From JACCZR01 sp035296565 (lineage in GTDB: Bacteria > Actinomycetota > Thermoleophilia > Solirubrobacterales > Thermoleophilaceae), in the NCBI GenBank assembly GCA_035296565.1, contig DATHAQ010000069.1:1-43119 (forward strand): DNA of 43,119 bases, written 5' to 3'. Below are positions 8,195-15,736 of this stretch, piece after piece. The translations under genes and the position numbers were made by a program. The notes beneath the pieces were generated by a model. It was not told where the DNA came from and ran no database searches. It was given only the letters and a program-made list of their open reading frames with translations. The first letter of the stretch is position 1. Every line of letters starts with the position of its first letter.

Positions 8195-8383
8195 TCAGGT
8201 CTTGCGCTCGAGGTTCGAGACCTCTTCGGCCTTGCGATCGGCCTGGTCCTGCTTCTTGGCGAGCTCGTCCTTGGCCTCGCCCTTGCGCTCCTCGTTCTTG
8301 CCTTCTCGGCGAGTCGAGGCGTCTCCAGCGATGTCACCTGCGGCCTGCTTGGCGCGGCCGCTGATCTTGTCCATTAGTCCCAT
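8195..8383 (-). CDS. CsbD family stress-associated protein
   Basis: This 62-residue, highly charged, helix-forming protein has the CsbD pattern: MDKISGRAKQAAGDIAGD near the start, then a Lys/Glu/Arg-rich stretch. CsbD-like proteins are small general-stress proteins (sigma-B regulon in Bacillus) of unknown mechanism. The second Met at residue 4 could be the true start. It lies downstream of the deacetylase operon but 50 bp apart. Confidence 0.85.
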   Translation of the reverse strand: MGLMDKISGRAKQAAGDIAGDASTRREGKNEERKGEAKDELAKKQDQADRKAEEVSNLERKT

Positions 8384-8433
8384 ACCGATTGACTACCCAC
8401 CACGCCGACGGCGAAACTGACCGGGGCGTGCGC

Positions 8434-9225
8434 TCAGCTCGAAAGCCAGGCGGCCACCTGGTCGCAGCGGGCCAGCCACAGCTCGCCCTCCTCCGCCCGA
8501 TCCGCCGCTTCGGCGAGCAGCTCGTCGACCAGCTCGTCCTCCATCTCGATCATGCCGTTGTGGAGGACGATCGCCGCGTAGCCGCCCTGCTCGGCGGCGC
8601 GGCGGACGGCTCCGAGCAGGTGCGCGCGGATCGCCTCCAAGCCGCCGGCCTCGGCATCGCCCAAGAGCTCGCGACGGCGGTCCTCGAACACGGGGAGCAC
8701 GTGGAAGGCGTCGACCTCCGGCCAGCGAAAGGGCAGCACGGCCGCCGTGCCCGCCGACGCCTCCTCCCCAGCCTCCTCCCCAGCCGGCGAGACGTAGGCG
8801 AACCCGGTCTCGGCCAGAAGGTCGAGCGAGTGCTCGCTCAGCTCTCCGCCCGGCGGGCGAAAGCCACGCGGCTCGAGCCCGAGCCGGCCCATGGCCTCCC
8901 TCCCCCGCCGGAGGTTCTCGCTCTCCTCGGAGGGGTCGAGCTCCCCCCACTGCTCGTGGCACCAGGCGTGGTAAGCCACCTCGTGGCCGGCGCCGTCGAT
9001 GCCGCGAAGCACGTCTGGGTAGCGCTCGGCGTTCAGCCCTTCGACGAAGAACGTCGCCGTCACGCCGTGGCGTTCCAGCGCCTCCAGGACCAGCGGCAGC
9101 GAGCGGGTGACCGACTCGTGCTCGCCGGGATCGGGGTCGGCGCCCAGCTGGATCTCGGCCGCCTCTCCGAGGTTGTCGAAGGTCACGCTCAGGGCACCGC
9201 GCCGCCCATCGGGCCAGGCTTTCAT
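8434..9225 (-). CDS. Polysaccharide deacetylase (CE4/NodB-fold)
   Basis: The product has 263 residues. The NodB motifs are present in order: VTFDNLGEA (catalytic Asp followed by Asn, where the canonical TFDDG has a second metal-binding Asp), ATFFVEG, the metal histidines in YHAWCHEQW (H-x3-H), RPPGG, and a late VLHNG. It probably removes acyl groups from a cell-surface or storage glycan, but no signal peptide is visible, so a cytosolic substrate is possible. ATG 9225 overlaps the preceding stop (ATGA). It is the last gene of the six-gene operon starting at 14745. Confidence 0.85.
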   Translation of the reverse strand: MKAWPDGRRGALSVTFDNLGEAAEIQLGADPDPGEHESVTRSLPLVLEALERHGVTATFFVEGLNAERYPDVLRGIDGAGHEVAYHAWCHEQWGELDPSEESENLRRGREAMGRLGLEPRGFRPPGGELSEHSLDLLAETGFAYVSPAGEEAGEEASAGTAAVLPFRWPEVDAFHVLPVFEDRRRELLGDAEAGGLEAIRAHLLGAVRRAAEQGGYAAIVLHNGMIEMEDELVDELLAEAADRAEEGELWLARCDQVAAWLSS

Positions 9226-9755
9226 CGCGGCGGTCCCTGGTGAAGCAGCTCGGGGCTCCAGCTCTCGGGGTCCCGGCGGGCCTGCTCGCGCGCCCAGGCG
9301 AAGTGGTGGCGCGCCGAGGCGCGCAGACCCGGCGCCGTGGCGAGGCCGAGCAGCAGCCAGCGGCGGTCGCCGCGCTCGGTCTCGCCCAGGCCGCTGGCCA
9401 CGCCACCCACCAGCCACACCCAGAGGATCGTGTTGTAGGCCGGTACGCGCTCGGGCGTCAGCCCCTCGGCCGCATCGAGCCAGGGCAGGAAGCCCCACTT
9501 CAGCGACCAGGGCCAGTCGGCGAAGTGCACGGCCGCCCCCGCCACCGACATGCCCGCGCCCCACGCGCGCCAGGCGCCCGCGCCCTCGCGGCCGGTGAGG
9601 GCCTCGGTCAGCCACCAGCTGAAGATCGCCGTCCAGAACAAGTTGGTCCGCCGCCGGCCCAGAAACGGCTCCAGCACCATTCCGACACCGGCCCAGCGCT
9701 CGAAGCAGTGGTGTCCGGCGGTGCCCGCGAGGGCCAGCAGGCTCCAGCCCTTCAC
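9222..9755 (-). CDS. Multi-pass membrane protein of unknown function
   Basis: The product has 177 residues with hydrophobic segments near 5-25, 37-55, 65-80 and 105-120 and several conserved-looking Trp residues (FSWWLTEAL, FADWPWSLKWGF). No known motif is visible. The GTG start at 9755 overlaps the stop of the FAH-family gene by four bases, and its own stop overlaps the deacetylase start by four bases, so it is translated as part of that operon. It could work with the deacetylase in modifying a lipid-linked or surface sugar, which is inference from position only. Confidence 0.75.
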   Translation of the reverse strand: MKGWSLLALAGTAGHHCFERWAGVGMVLEPFLGRRRTNLFWTAIFSWWLTEALTGREGAGAWRAWGAGMSVAGAAVHFADWPWSLKWGFLPWLDAAEGLTPERVPAYNTILWVWLVGGVASGLGETERGDRRWLLLGLATAPGLRASARHHFAWAREQARRDPESWSPELLHQGPPR

Positions 9756-10513
9756 GCCCGCTCGCCGACTCGGTTGCTGAGGGTGCCCACGCCCTCGATC
9801 TCCAGCTGCACCTCGTCGCCCGGCTGCAGCCGCCGGTCGAGCTCCAAGCCGCAACCGCGGGGCAGCGTGCCCATCGCAAACACGTCGCCCGGCGCCAGGC
9901 GCTCGCCCCGCGAGGCGTAGGCCACGAGGTCGCCGGGAGAGTGCGCGGCACCCGCGGTGGAGGTCTCGCTCCAGGTCTCGCCATTGACCGCGAACGACGC
10001 GCCCAGGCAGTCCCAGCGCGGCAGGACCTGGCCGGCGTCGACCACCTCCGCCCCCATCCCGGTGGCAAAGCTCTTTGACTTCACCGCCGGGCCGAACATG
10101 CCCTCGCGGTACTCGCGCGCCTGCACATCGCGCGCGCTCCAGTCGTTGATCACGAAGAAGCCCCCGATCGCGGCCAGGCCCTCCTGCGGCGAGGCGGCGG
10201 CCACCTCGCTGTCGAGCACGAAGCCGAGCTCCAGCTCGAGGTCGAGCCAGTCGGTGTGGCTCGGCCAGGGCAGGATCTCGCCGTCGCCGATGAAGCTGGT
10301 GTGGTTGCCCACGTAGAACGACGGAAGCGTGTAGAAGCCCTTGCCCGGCTTGAGCGCAGGGAACGTCCGGCCGGTGACGCGCTCGAAGCCGACCATCGCC
10401 AGCTCGGCGGGACGCGGCCAGAAGCGCCGCACCAGCGTGCGGGCAGCGTTGACGTTGTGCTCGGGGTAGATCGAGAAGGCCCGGAGCGAGCGCGGCTCGA
10501 AGGGGAGGGCCAT
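9752..10513 (-). CDS. Fumarylacetoacetate hydrolase (FAH) family protein
   Basis: This 253-residue FAH-fold protein has IGDGEILPWP, the metal-binding E-x-E in LELELGFV, GFFVINDWSARDVQ, and the C-terminal GDVFAMGTLPRGCG and LQPGDEVQLEIEGVG. The family includes fumarylacetoacetases, acylpyruvases, oxaloacetate decarboxylases and hydratases of catabolic pathways; I cannot choose between them. The start ATG at 10513 shares its first base with the stop of the HMG-CoA reductase gene (TGATG). No tyrosine or homoprotocatechuate pathway genes are nearby. Confidence 0.85.
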   Translation of the reverse strand: MALPFEPRSLRAFSIYPEHNVNAARTLVRRFWPRPAELAMVGFERVTGRTFPALKPGKGFYTLPSFYVGNHTSFIGDGEILPWPSHTDWLDLELELGFVLDSEVAAASPQEGLAAIGGFFVINDWSARDVQAREYREGMFGPAVKSKSFATGMGAEVVDAGQVLPRWDCLGASFAVNGETWSETSTAGAAHSPGDLVAYASRGERLAPGDVFAMGTLPRGCGLELDRRLQPGDEVQLEIEGVGTLSNRVGERA

Positions 10514-11688
10514 CAGGGCCGGTTGCGGCCCAGCAGGTCGTGCGCCTCCACCCACTCTTCGGCCACGATGGCCGAGCCCAGCGAGATCTCCCCGCACAGC
10601 ACGGTGGCGGCCACGATCTCGGCGAACTTGTTGACCTTGTCCTTGCCGTAGCAGCCCAGGACCTCCAGACACTCGCGCTGAGTCGGCAGGCCGGTGCCGC
10701 CTCCGTAGGTGGCCACGATCAGCGACGGGATGGTGATCGAGTAGTAGTAGTCGCCGTTCTCGCTCAGCTCGGTGTAGACGAATCCCGCCGAGGACTCGGC
10801 CACATTGGCGGCATCCTGGCCGGTGGCGATGAAGATCGCGGTGATGCCGTTCGCCGAGTGCGAGCCGTTGTTGGTCACGCCGGACATGAAGCCGCCCAGC
10901 TGGGAGACCTGCCTGGCCTGAAACATGAGCCGCGTGTCGGACCGCATGACCCCCTGGATCAGGGAGTTGGGGATGACCGCCTCGGCCACCACCCGCTTGC
11001 CGCGCGTGCGCAGCATGTTGACCTGCGAGCTCTTCTTGTCGGTGGCGAAGTTCGACTCGAGGAAGAAGTGCTCGATGGTCGGATTGTTCTCCATGATCCA
11101 GCGGCAGGCGGCCTGGGTGGCCTTGCCGGTCAGGTTCTGGCCCGCCGCGTCGCCGGTCGTGTAGTTGAAGCGCGTGTAGAGGATGCGGCTCGCGGGATAG
11201 AGCTCGATGTCCAGCAGGCGGCCTGAGCTGGTGGTGGACTCGGCGGCCTCCTTGATCCTGTCGTAGTTCTCGTTGACCCAGTCGCGGAAGTCGCGCATCT
11301 CGCGCGCGCTGGCGAACAGGAAGGCGGGCGCGCGTTGCATGCGGTCGTCGAGGATCGTGGTCTTGACGCCGCCGGCTTCGTGGAGCAGGCGCATGCCGCG
11401 GTTGTAGGAGGCGACCAGCGTCCCCTCGGCGGTGGCCATCGGCACGTAGAAGTCGCCCTGGGCGTGCTCGCCGTCGACCCTCACCGGGCCCGCCAGCCCA
11501 AGCGGTACCTGGGCGACTCCAGTGAAGTGCTCGATGTTCCCGGAGGCCTCCACCGGGTCGAACGAGTAGCTGCCCACGTGCTCCAGCGAGGCGCCCGTCT
11601 GCTCCGCGGCGAACTCGACGCGGGCGCGCGCGGCCTCGCGCGTGTAGTCGTCTTCTCGGTTGCGGGGTACGGGCTTGCGCTCAACCAT
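10513..11688 (-). CDS. Hydroxymethylglutaryl-CoA reductase, class I-like
   Basis: The product has 391 residues. The HMG-CoA loop FTGVAQVPLGLAGP leads to MATAEGTLVASYNRG with the catalytic Glu. The catalytic Lys is in DKKSSQVN (class I: DKKPAAIN), the catalytic Asp in GQDAAN (class I: GQDPAQ), and a C-terminal His is in VEAHDLLG. The sequences resemble class I enzymes rather than the class II catabolic form. The usual DAMGMN is DAAGQN here. It would make mevalonate from HMG-CoA with NAD(P)H, but no other mevalonate-pathway gene is in the window. Its ATG lies eight bases inside the end of the histidine kinase gene, so it is coupled to a signalling pair. Confidence 0.88.
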   Translation of the reverse strand: MVERKPVPRNREDDYTREAARARVEFAAEQTGASLEHVGSYSFDPVEASGNIEHFTGVAQVPLGLAGPVRVDGEHAQGDFYVPMATAEGTLVASYNRGMRLLHEAGGVKTTILDDRMQRAPAFLFASAREMRDFRDWVNENYDRIKEAAESTTSSGRLLDIELYPASRILYTRFNYTTGDAAGQNLTGKATQAACRWIMENNPTIEHFFLESNFATDKKSSQVNMLRTRGKRVVAEAVIPNSLIQGVMRSDTRLMFQARQVSQLGGFMSGVTNNGSHSANGITAIFIATGQDAANVAESSAGFVYTELSENGDYYYSITIPSLIVATYGGGTGLPTQRECLEVLGCYGKDKVNKFAEIVAATVLCGEISLGSAIVAEEWVEAHDLLGRNRP

Positions 11689-13066
11689 GGAGCGGCAGTC
11701 TGACGGTGAAGCTGGTGTCGCCGGGTCGCGACTCCACCGCGACGTTGCCGTGGTGGTGCTCGACCACGATGCGGTAGGTCGTCTCGAGGCCGAGGCCGGT
11801 GCCCTCCCCCGGCCCCTTCGTGGTGAAGAAGGGCTCGAACACGCGCGCTTGGTCGGCGTCGGGGATGCCCGGGCCGTCGTCGGCGATGGTGACCGTCACG
11901 GCATCGTTCTCGCGCGCGGTGGAGATCGTGATCGTGCCGCTGTCGCCGAGCGCACCGATGGCGTTGTCCAAGAGGTTGGTCCAGACCTGATTGAGCTCGG
12001 ATCCCGAGCCGGGCACCGGCGGCAGGTCGGCGGCGTAGCGGCGGTCGACCTCGATCTCGGTCCGCTTGAGCTTGTGGCCGAGGATCGTGAGCGTGTTGTC
12101 CAGGCCGTGATGGATGTCCACGTCCTGCTGTGGCGCCTGGTCCACGTACGTGTACTCCTTGAGCGCCCCCACCAGCCGGGACATGCGCTCCGTGCTCTCC
12201 GACAGCTCCTCGGCCAGCCCGCGCGCCGTGAGGATGGCGGTCAGCGAGTTGAGCGCCGCGGACAATGCCGCGCCCGCGGCGTCGGCGGCCTCCTCCAGCC
12301 AGGCGCTGTCGATGCCGGCTCCGACGAGCGTCGGCGCCAGCCGCCAGGGATCGGGGACCTCGCGCCGCTCGAGCCAGTCGAGCAGCTCGTCCTCGCGATC
12401 GGCGGCCTCCAGCTGGTCTACCGGCTCGCGTGAGGGCGCCTGCTCGATGACGCTCTGCTGGAGCTCGGCGAAGCGGGCTGCGTCCTCACGCTCCACCCCG
12501 CTCTCCACGAACGAGCGCAGCGTTGCCTGGATCGCATCGAGCGCGTCGGCCAGCTCAGCGGCGCTGCGGCGCGCCGCCGCCGCGGGGTTGTTCAGCTCGT
12601 GGGCGAGGCCGGCGGCCATCTGGCCCAGCGCGGCCATCTTCTCGCGCTGGGCGCTCTGCGCCCCGACTCGCTGGTAGACCGGAGCGAAGACGCGGAACAA
12701 CCGCCGCTCGATGTCTTCGTCGGCGTGCATGACCTCGCGCAGCGCTTGGCGCGGGACCAGCCCGACCCTGCTGGGCACGAGCGCCCGGGTGCCGCCGGGA
12801 AAGGGGTCGCCGGTCAGCACCGAGATGGCCCCGATGAAGCCGCCGGCCTCGTGGGTCATCTGCGGCACCAGTTGCCCGTCGATCGTGGCCAGGCTCTCCA
12901 TTCGGCCCTCGAGCAGGACGAACAGCTCGTCGGCGTGGTCGCCCTTCTGGAACAGCCACTCGCCCTGCGCGTAGTCGCGCTCCGCGCTCGCCGCCGCCAG
13001 GCGCTCCAGCGCCTCGTCGGGCAGTCCGCCGAAGAGGTTGATCGCGCGGAGGTCCTCGGCGTTCAC
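11681..13066 (-). CDS. Histidine kinase with cyclic-nucleotide-binding sensor domain
   Basis: The product has 461 residues. Residues about 5-120 are a cNMP-binding/Crp-like domain (NLFGGLPDEALERL, GEWLFQKGDHADELFVLLEG, GGFIGAISVLTGDPFPGGTR, in two parts). A HisKA phospho-acceptor box GLAHELNNPAAAARR follows, then a long helical insert, then the ATPase domain with NLLDNAIGAL (N box), DDGPGIP (G1), FEPFFTTK and GTGLGL (G2). There are no membrane segments, so it is cytosolic. GTG 13066 overlaps the flavoprotein stop (GTGA), which carries the receiver domain; the two are almost certainly partners. Confidence 0.92.
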   Translation of the reverse strand: MNAEDLRAINLFGGLPDEALERLAAASAERDYAQGEWLFQKGDHADELFVLLEGRMESLATIDGQLVPQMTHEAGGFIGAISVLTGDPFPGGTRALVPSRVGLVPRQALREVMHADEDIERRLFRVFAPVYQRVGAQSAQREKMAALGQMAAGLAHELNNPAAAARRSAAELADALDAIQATLRSFVESGVEREDAARFAELQQSVIEQAPSREPVDQLEAADREDELLDWLERREVPDPWRLAPTLVGAGIDSAWLEEAADAAGAALSAALNSLTAILTARGLAEELSESTERMSRLVGALKEYTYVDQAPQQDVDIHHGLDNTLTILGHKLKRTEIEVDRRYAADLPPVPGSGSELNQVWTNLLDNAIGALGDSGTITISTARENDAVTVTIADDGPGIPDADQARVFEPFFTTKGPGEGTGLGLETTYRIVVEHHHGNVAVESRPGDTSFTVRLPLHG

Positions 13067-14745
13067 GTGTCGGCCAGGTAGCGGTGGATGAACTGCACGG
13101 CCATGGAGCCCTCGCCCACCGCCGAGGCCACGCGCTTGATCGAGCGGTGACGGACGTCGCCGGCGACGAAGATGCCGGGCACGCTGGTCTCCAGCAGGAA
13201 CGGGTCGCGGTCCACGTCCCAGCCGCGCGGGCGCGCGCCGTTGCCGCCCAGGTCCGCGCCGGCCAGCAGAAAGCCGCGCTCGTCGCGCTCGACGACCCCG
13301 TCCAGCCACTCGGTTCGCGGGTCGGCGCCGATGAACACGAACATCGCATCCACGGCCTCCCGGGTCTCGCCGTCGGGTTCGGCGACGGTGATCTCGCTCA
13401 GCTGCTCGGCGCCGTGGGCGGCGGCCACGCTCGCACCGGTGCGAACGTCGATGTTCTCCTTGCCGGAGATCTGGTCGATGAGGTACCGGGACATGCTCTT
13501 CGCGAGCGAGTCTCCGCGGTAGAGGATCGTCACTTGGGCCGCGTAGCGGGCGAAGTACATGGCCGCCTGCCCCGCCGAGTTCGCTCCACCGACCACCACC
13601 ACGCGTTGGTCGGCGCAGGAGACCGCCTCGGCCACCGCGGCGCCGTAGTAGACGCCGCGCCCGGTCAGCTCGTCCACGCCCGGCGCCGCCAGCCGCCGGT
13701 AGGAGACGCCGGTGGCGACGAGCACGGCGTGGCAGGCGAGCTCGGTGCCGTCGCCCAGCCGCAGCAGCCGTGCGGGGCCGCGGCGCTCGATGCCGTCGAC
13801 CCCATTGACCGAAATGATCTCCGCGCCCAACCGGCGCGCCTGAGCGGTCGCGCGACGGGCCAGGTCGCTCCCGCTGAGCCCGCTGGGGAAGCCGAGGTAG
13901 TTCTCGATGCGCGAGCTCTGGCCCGCCTGCCCGCCCGGCCCCTCTCGCTCGACCATCACCGTGCGCAGCCCCTCGGAGGCGCCGTACACCGCCGCCGCCA
14001 GGCCGGCGGGCCCTCCACCGATGATGACCAGGTCATAGAAGGGAAGCTCGGCGCGCGTGGTCAGGCCGAGCTTCTCGGCCACCTCCAGCGCGCTCGGGCG
14101 CTCGAGCACCGCGCCGTCGGAGAACAGCAGCACCGGCAGGCGCTCCGAGCTCACGTCGGCCACCTCGAGCAGCTGCGTGGCCTCGCGGTCGCGCTCGACG
14201 TCGAGCCACGAGAAGGGCACCTGGTTGCGGGTCAGGAAGTCGCGCAGCTCGTGCGCCTCGCGCGAGAAGCGGTGGCCAACGATCCGCACCGCATGCTCGG
14301 CGATGCCACCCGAGGCCAACCAGTCCGCCAGCAGGTCGTCGAGCACCGGGAACAGCTGCTCCTCGGGCGGGTCCCAGGGCTTGAGCAGGTAGTAGTCGAG
14401 GTCCACGTCGTTGATGGCCTTGATCGCCGCCTCGGTGTCGGCGTAGGCGGTGAGCAGCACCCGCTTCGCCGAGGGGTAGAGCGAGCGCGCCTCCTCGAGC
14501 AGCTCGACCCCGCTCATGCCCGGCATGCGCTGGTCGGCCAGCGCCAGGGCCAGCGGCGAGCCGCGCAGCTTGAGCTGGTGCAGCAGGTCAAGGGCGGCCG
14601 CCCCCGAATCGGCCCGGAGCACCCGGTAGTGCTCGCCGTAGTGGCTGCGCAGGTCGCGCTGGACAGCCCGCAGCACGGCCGGATCGTCGTCCACCGCCAG
14701 CAGCGAAGGGCGCTCGAATCCGCCGCTGCGTCCCTCTTCGGCCAC
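13063..14745 (-). CDS. Response-regulator receiver fused to a thioredoxin-reductase-like FAD oxidoreductase
   Basis: The product has 560 residues. Residues 13-130 are a receiver domain: acidic pair in AVDDDPAVLR, phospho-acceptor Asp in LADQRMPGMSG, Lys in YLLKPWD. Residues about 150-235 look like a thioredoxin/glutaredoxin-fold insert (HRFSREAHELRDFL, LPVLLFSDGAV) without CxxC. From about 243 there is a TrxR-type flavoprotein: FAD motif IIGGGPAGLAAAVYG, EGPGGQAGQSS, NAD(P)H motif VVVGGANSAGQAA, and C-terminal GIFVAGDVR. The redox-active CATC of thioredoxin reductases is absent (one Cys, VSCADQ), so the electron acceptor is unknown. GTG 14745 is preceded by AGAAGAG. It leads a six-gene overlapping operon. 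Confidence 0.92.
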   Translation of the reverse strand: MAEEGRSGGFERPSLLAVDDDPAVLRAVQRDLRSHYGEHYRVLRADSGAAALDLLHQLKLRGSPLALALADQRMPGMSGVELLEEARSLYPSAKRVLLTAYADTEAAIKAINDVDLDYYLLKPWDPPEEQLFPVLDDLLADWLASGGIAEHAVRIVGHRFSREAHELRDFLTRNQVPFSWLDVERDREATQLLEVADVSSERLPVLLFSDGAVLERPSALEVAEKLGLTTRAELPFYDLVIIGGGPAGLAAAVYGASEGLRTVMVEREGPGGQAGQSSRIENYLGFPSGLSGSDLARRATAQARRLGAEIISVNGVDGIERRGPARLLRLGDGTELACHAVLVATGVSYRRLAAPGVDELTGRGVYYGAAVAEAVSCADQRVVVVGGANSAGQAAMYFARYAAQVTILYRGDSLAKSMSRYLIDQISGKENIDVRTGASVAAAHGAEQLSEITVAEPDGETREAVDAMFVFIGADPRTEWLDGVVERDERGFLLAGADLGGNGARPRGWDVDRDPFLLETSVPGIFVAGDVRHRSIKRVASAVGEGSMAVQFIHRYLADT

Positions 14746-14862
14746 CTCTTCTGAAGGTACCGCAGCCCCGTCGGGGCGCTGGACCGGGTGTCGAAGCGCG
14801 GCGCCGGCATCTTGGACCGGGGGCCAAAGGGCGAGGCCCCCGCTGCGGGCAACATTCGGGGT

Positions 14863-15732
14863 ATGTTCGGCAGAGGCTCAGTACGCGGTGGCCACCTGGC
14901 CGTAGCCGCTGTGGCCGACTGCTTCGGCCGCGACGTCGAGCGGTCGCTGGAGCGCATCGACGGCATCGTGTCTCGCGCGCGCGCGCGTGGCGCGCGCCTG
15001 GTCGTGCTGCCCGAGTCGGCGCTCGGCGGCTACCTGTGGGAGCCGAAGGTCCCGGGCATTATCGACCTGGTCGGCCCCGTGCCCGCCCTCGAGCGGAAGG
15101 GCCCCCACATCGAGCGACTGCGCCGGATCGCCGCGGACGCAGTCGTGTGCGTGGGCTACACCGAGGCCGCGCTCGGCGGGGGGGTCTACTCGAGCGCGGT
15201 CTGCGTGAGCGGCGACGGCGTTCTTGGCCATCACCGCAAGGTCCACATCCCGCCCGCCGAGCGGGGGGTCTTCCTCTCGGGTGAGGGCTTCGAGGCCTTC
15301 GACACTCCCATCGGCCGGCTCGGGATGCTCCTCTGCTACGACAAGGTGTTCCCCGAGGCCGCGCGCAAGCTGTCGCTGGACGGCGCCGAGGTCATCGCCT
15401 CCATGGCCGCCTGGCCCGCTTGCCGGGAGAGCAACACACGCCGGCTGGGCCGCGACGTCCAGACGCGTCACTTCAACGTGCTCGATCAGGCGCGGGCGGT
15501 CGAGAACCAGGTCGTGTGGGTGTCGGCCAACCAGGTCGGCAAGCTGGGGAGGCTTCGCTTCCCCGGCCAGGCGAAGGTGGTGAGCCCGGAGGGCAACGTG
15601 CTGGCGACCACGCGCTCTCGCCGCGGGCTGGCCATGGCGGGCGTGGACCTCGCCGGCGCGGTGAGCGCCGCCCGCACCGCCATCTCGCACCTGGGCGACC
15701 GCCGTCCGCAGGCCTATGCGGCTCTAGGCTGA
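14863..15732 (+). CDS. Carbon-nitrogen hydrolase (nitrilase superfamily)
   Basis: The product has 289 residues with the complete Glu-Lys-Cys triad: Glu in VVLPESALGGY, Lys in HHRKVHIPP, Cys in LLCYDKVFPEAAR. The family cleaves nitriles, amides, carbamoyl compounds or acyl-amino acids; the CYDKVFPE elbow suits an amidase or carbamoylase as well as a nitrilase. ATG 14863 is chosen because the family's first strand (HLAVAAVAD) begins shortly after. Only four bases separate its stop from the asnB-like ATG, so it probably shares a transcript with an amide-forming enzyme, which suggests linked amide chemistry. Confidence 0.88.
   Translation: MFGRGSVRGGHLAVAAVADCFGRDVERSLERIDGIVSRARARGARLVVLPESALGGYLWEPKVPGIIDLVGPVPALERKGPHIERLRRIAADAVVCVGYTEAALGGGVYSSAVCVSGDGVLGHHRKVHIPPAERGVFLSGEGFEAFDTPIGRLGMLLCYDKVFPEAARKLSLDGAEVIASMAAWPACRESNTRRLGRDVQTRHFNVLDQARAVENQVVWVSANQVGKLGRLRFPGQAKVVSPEGNVLATTRSRRGLAMAGVDLAGAVSAARTAISHLGDRRPQAYAALG
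15725..15730 (+). promoter_or_regulatory. -10-like TAGGCT before the asparagine synthase gene
   Basis: TAGGCT overlaps the last codons of the nitrilase gene and is followed by six bases and the ATG at 15737. It may provide an internal leaderless promoter. The spacer GAAGAC could instead serve as a weak ribosome binding site. Confidence 0.3.
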
Positions 15733-15736
15733 AGAC

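Noticed and set aside
14745..14745. Classical thioredoxin reductase call for the flavoprotein
   Set aside because: The CATC motif is missing and a receiver domain leads the protein, so thioredoxin need not be the substrate.
13084..14754. Long open frame of 556 codons on the plus strand
   Set aside because: It is antisense to the receiver-flavoprotein gene. The product is Arg/Gly/His-rich with no domain, as expected from a GC-rich shadow frame.
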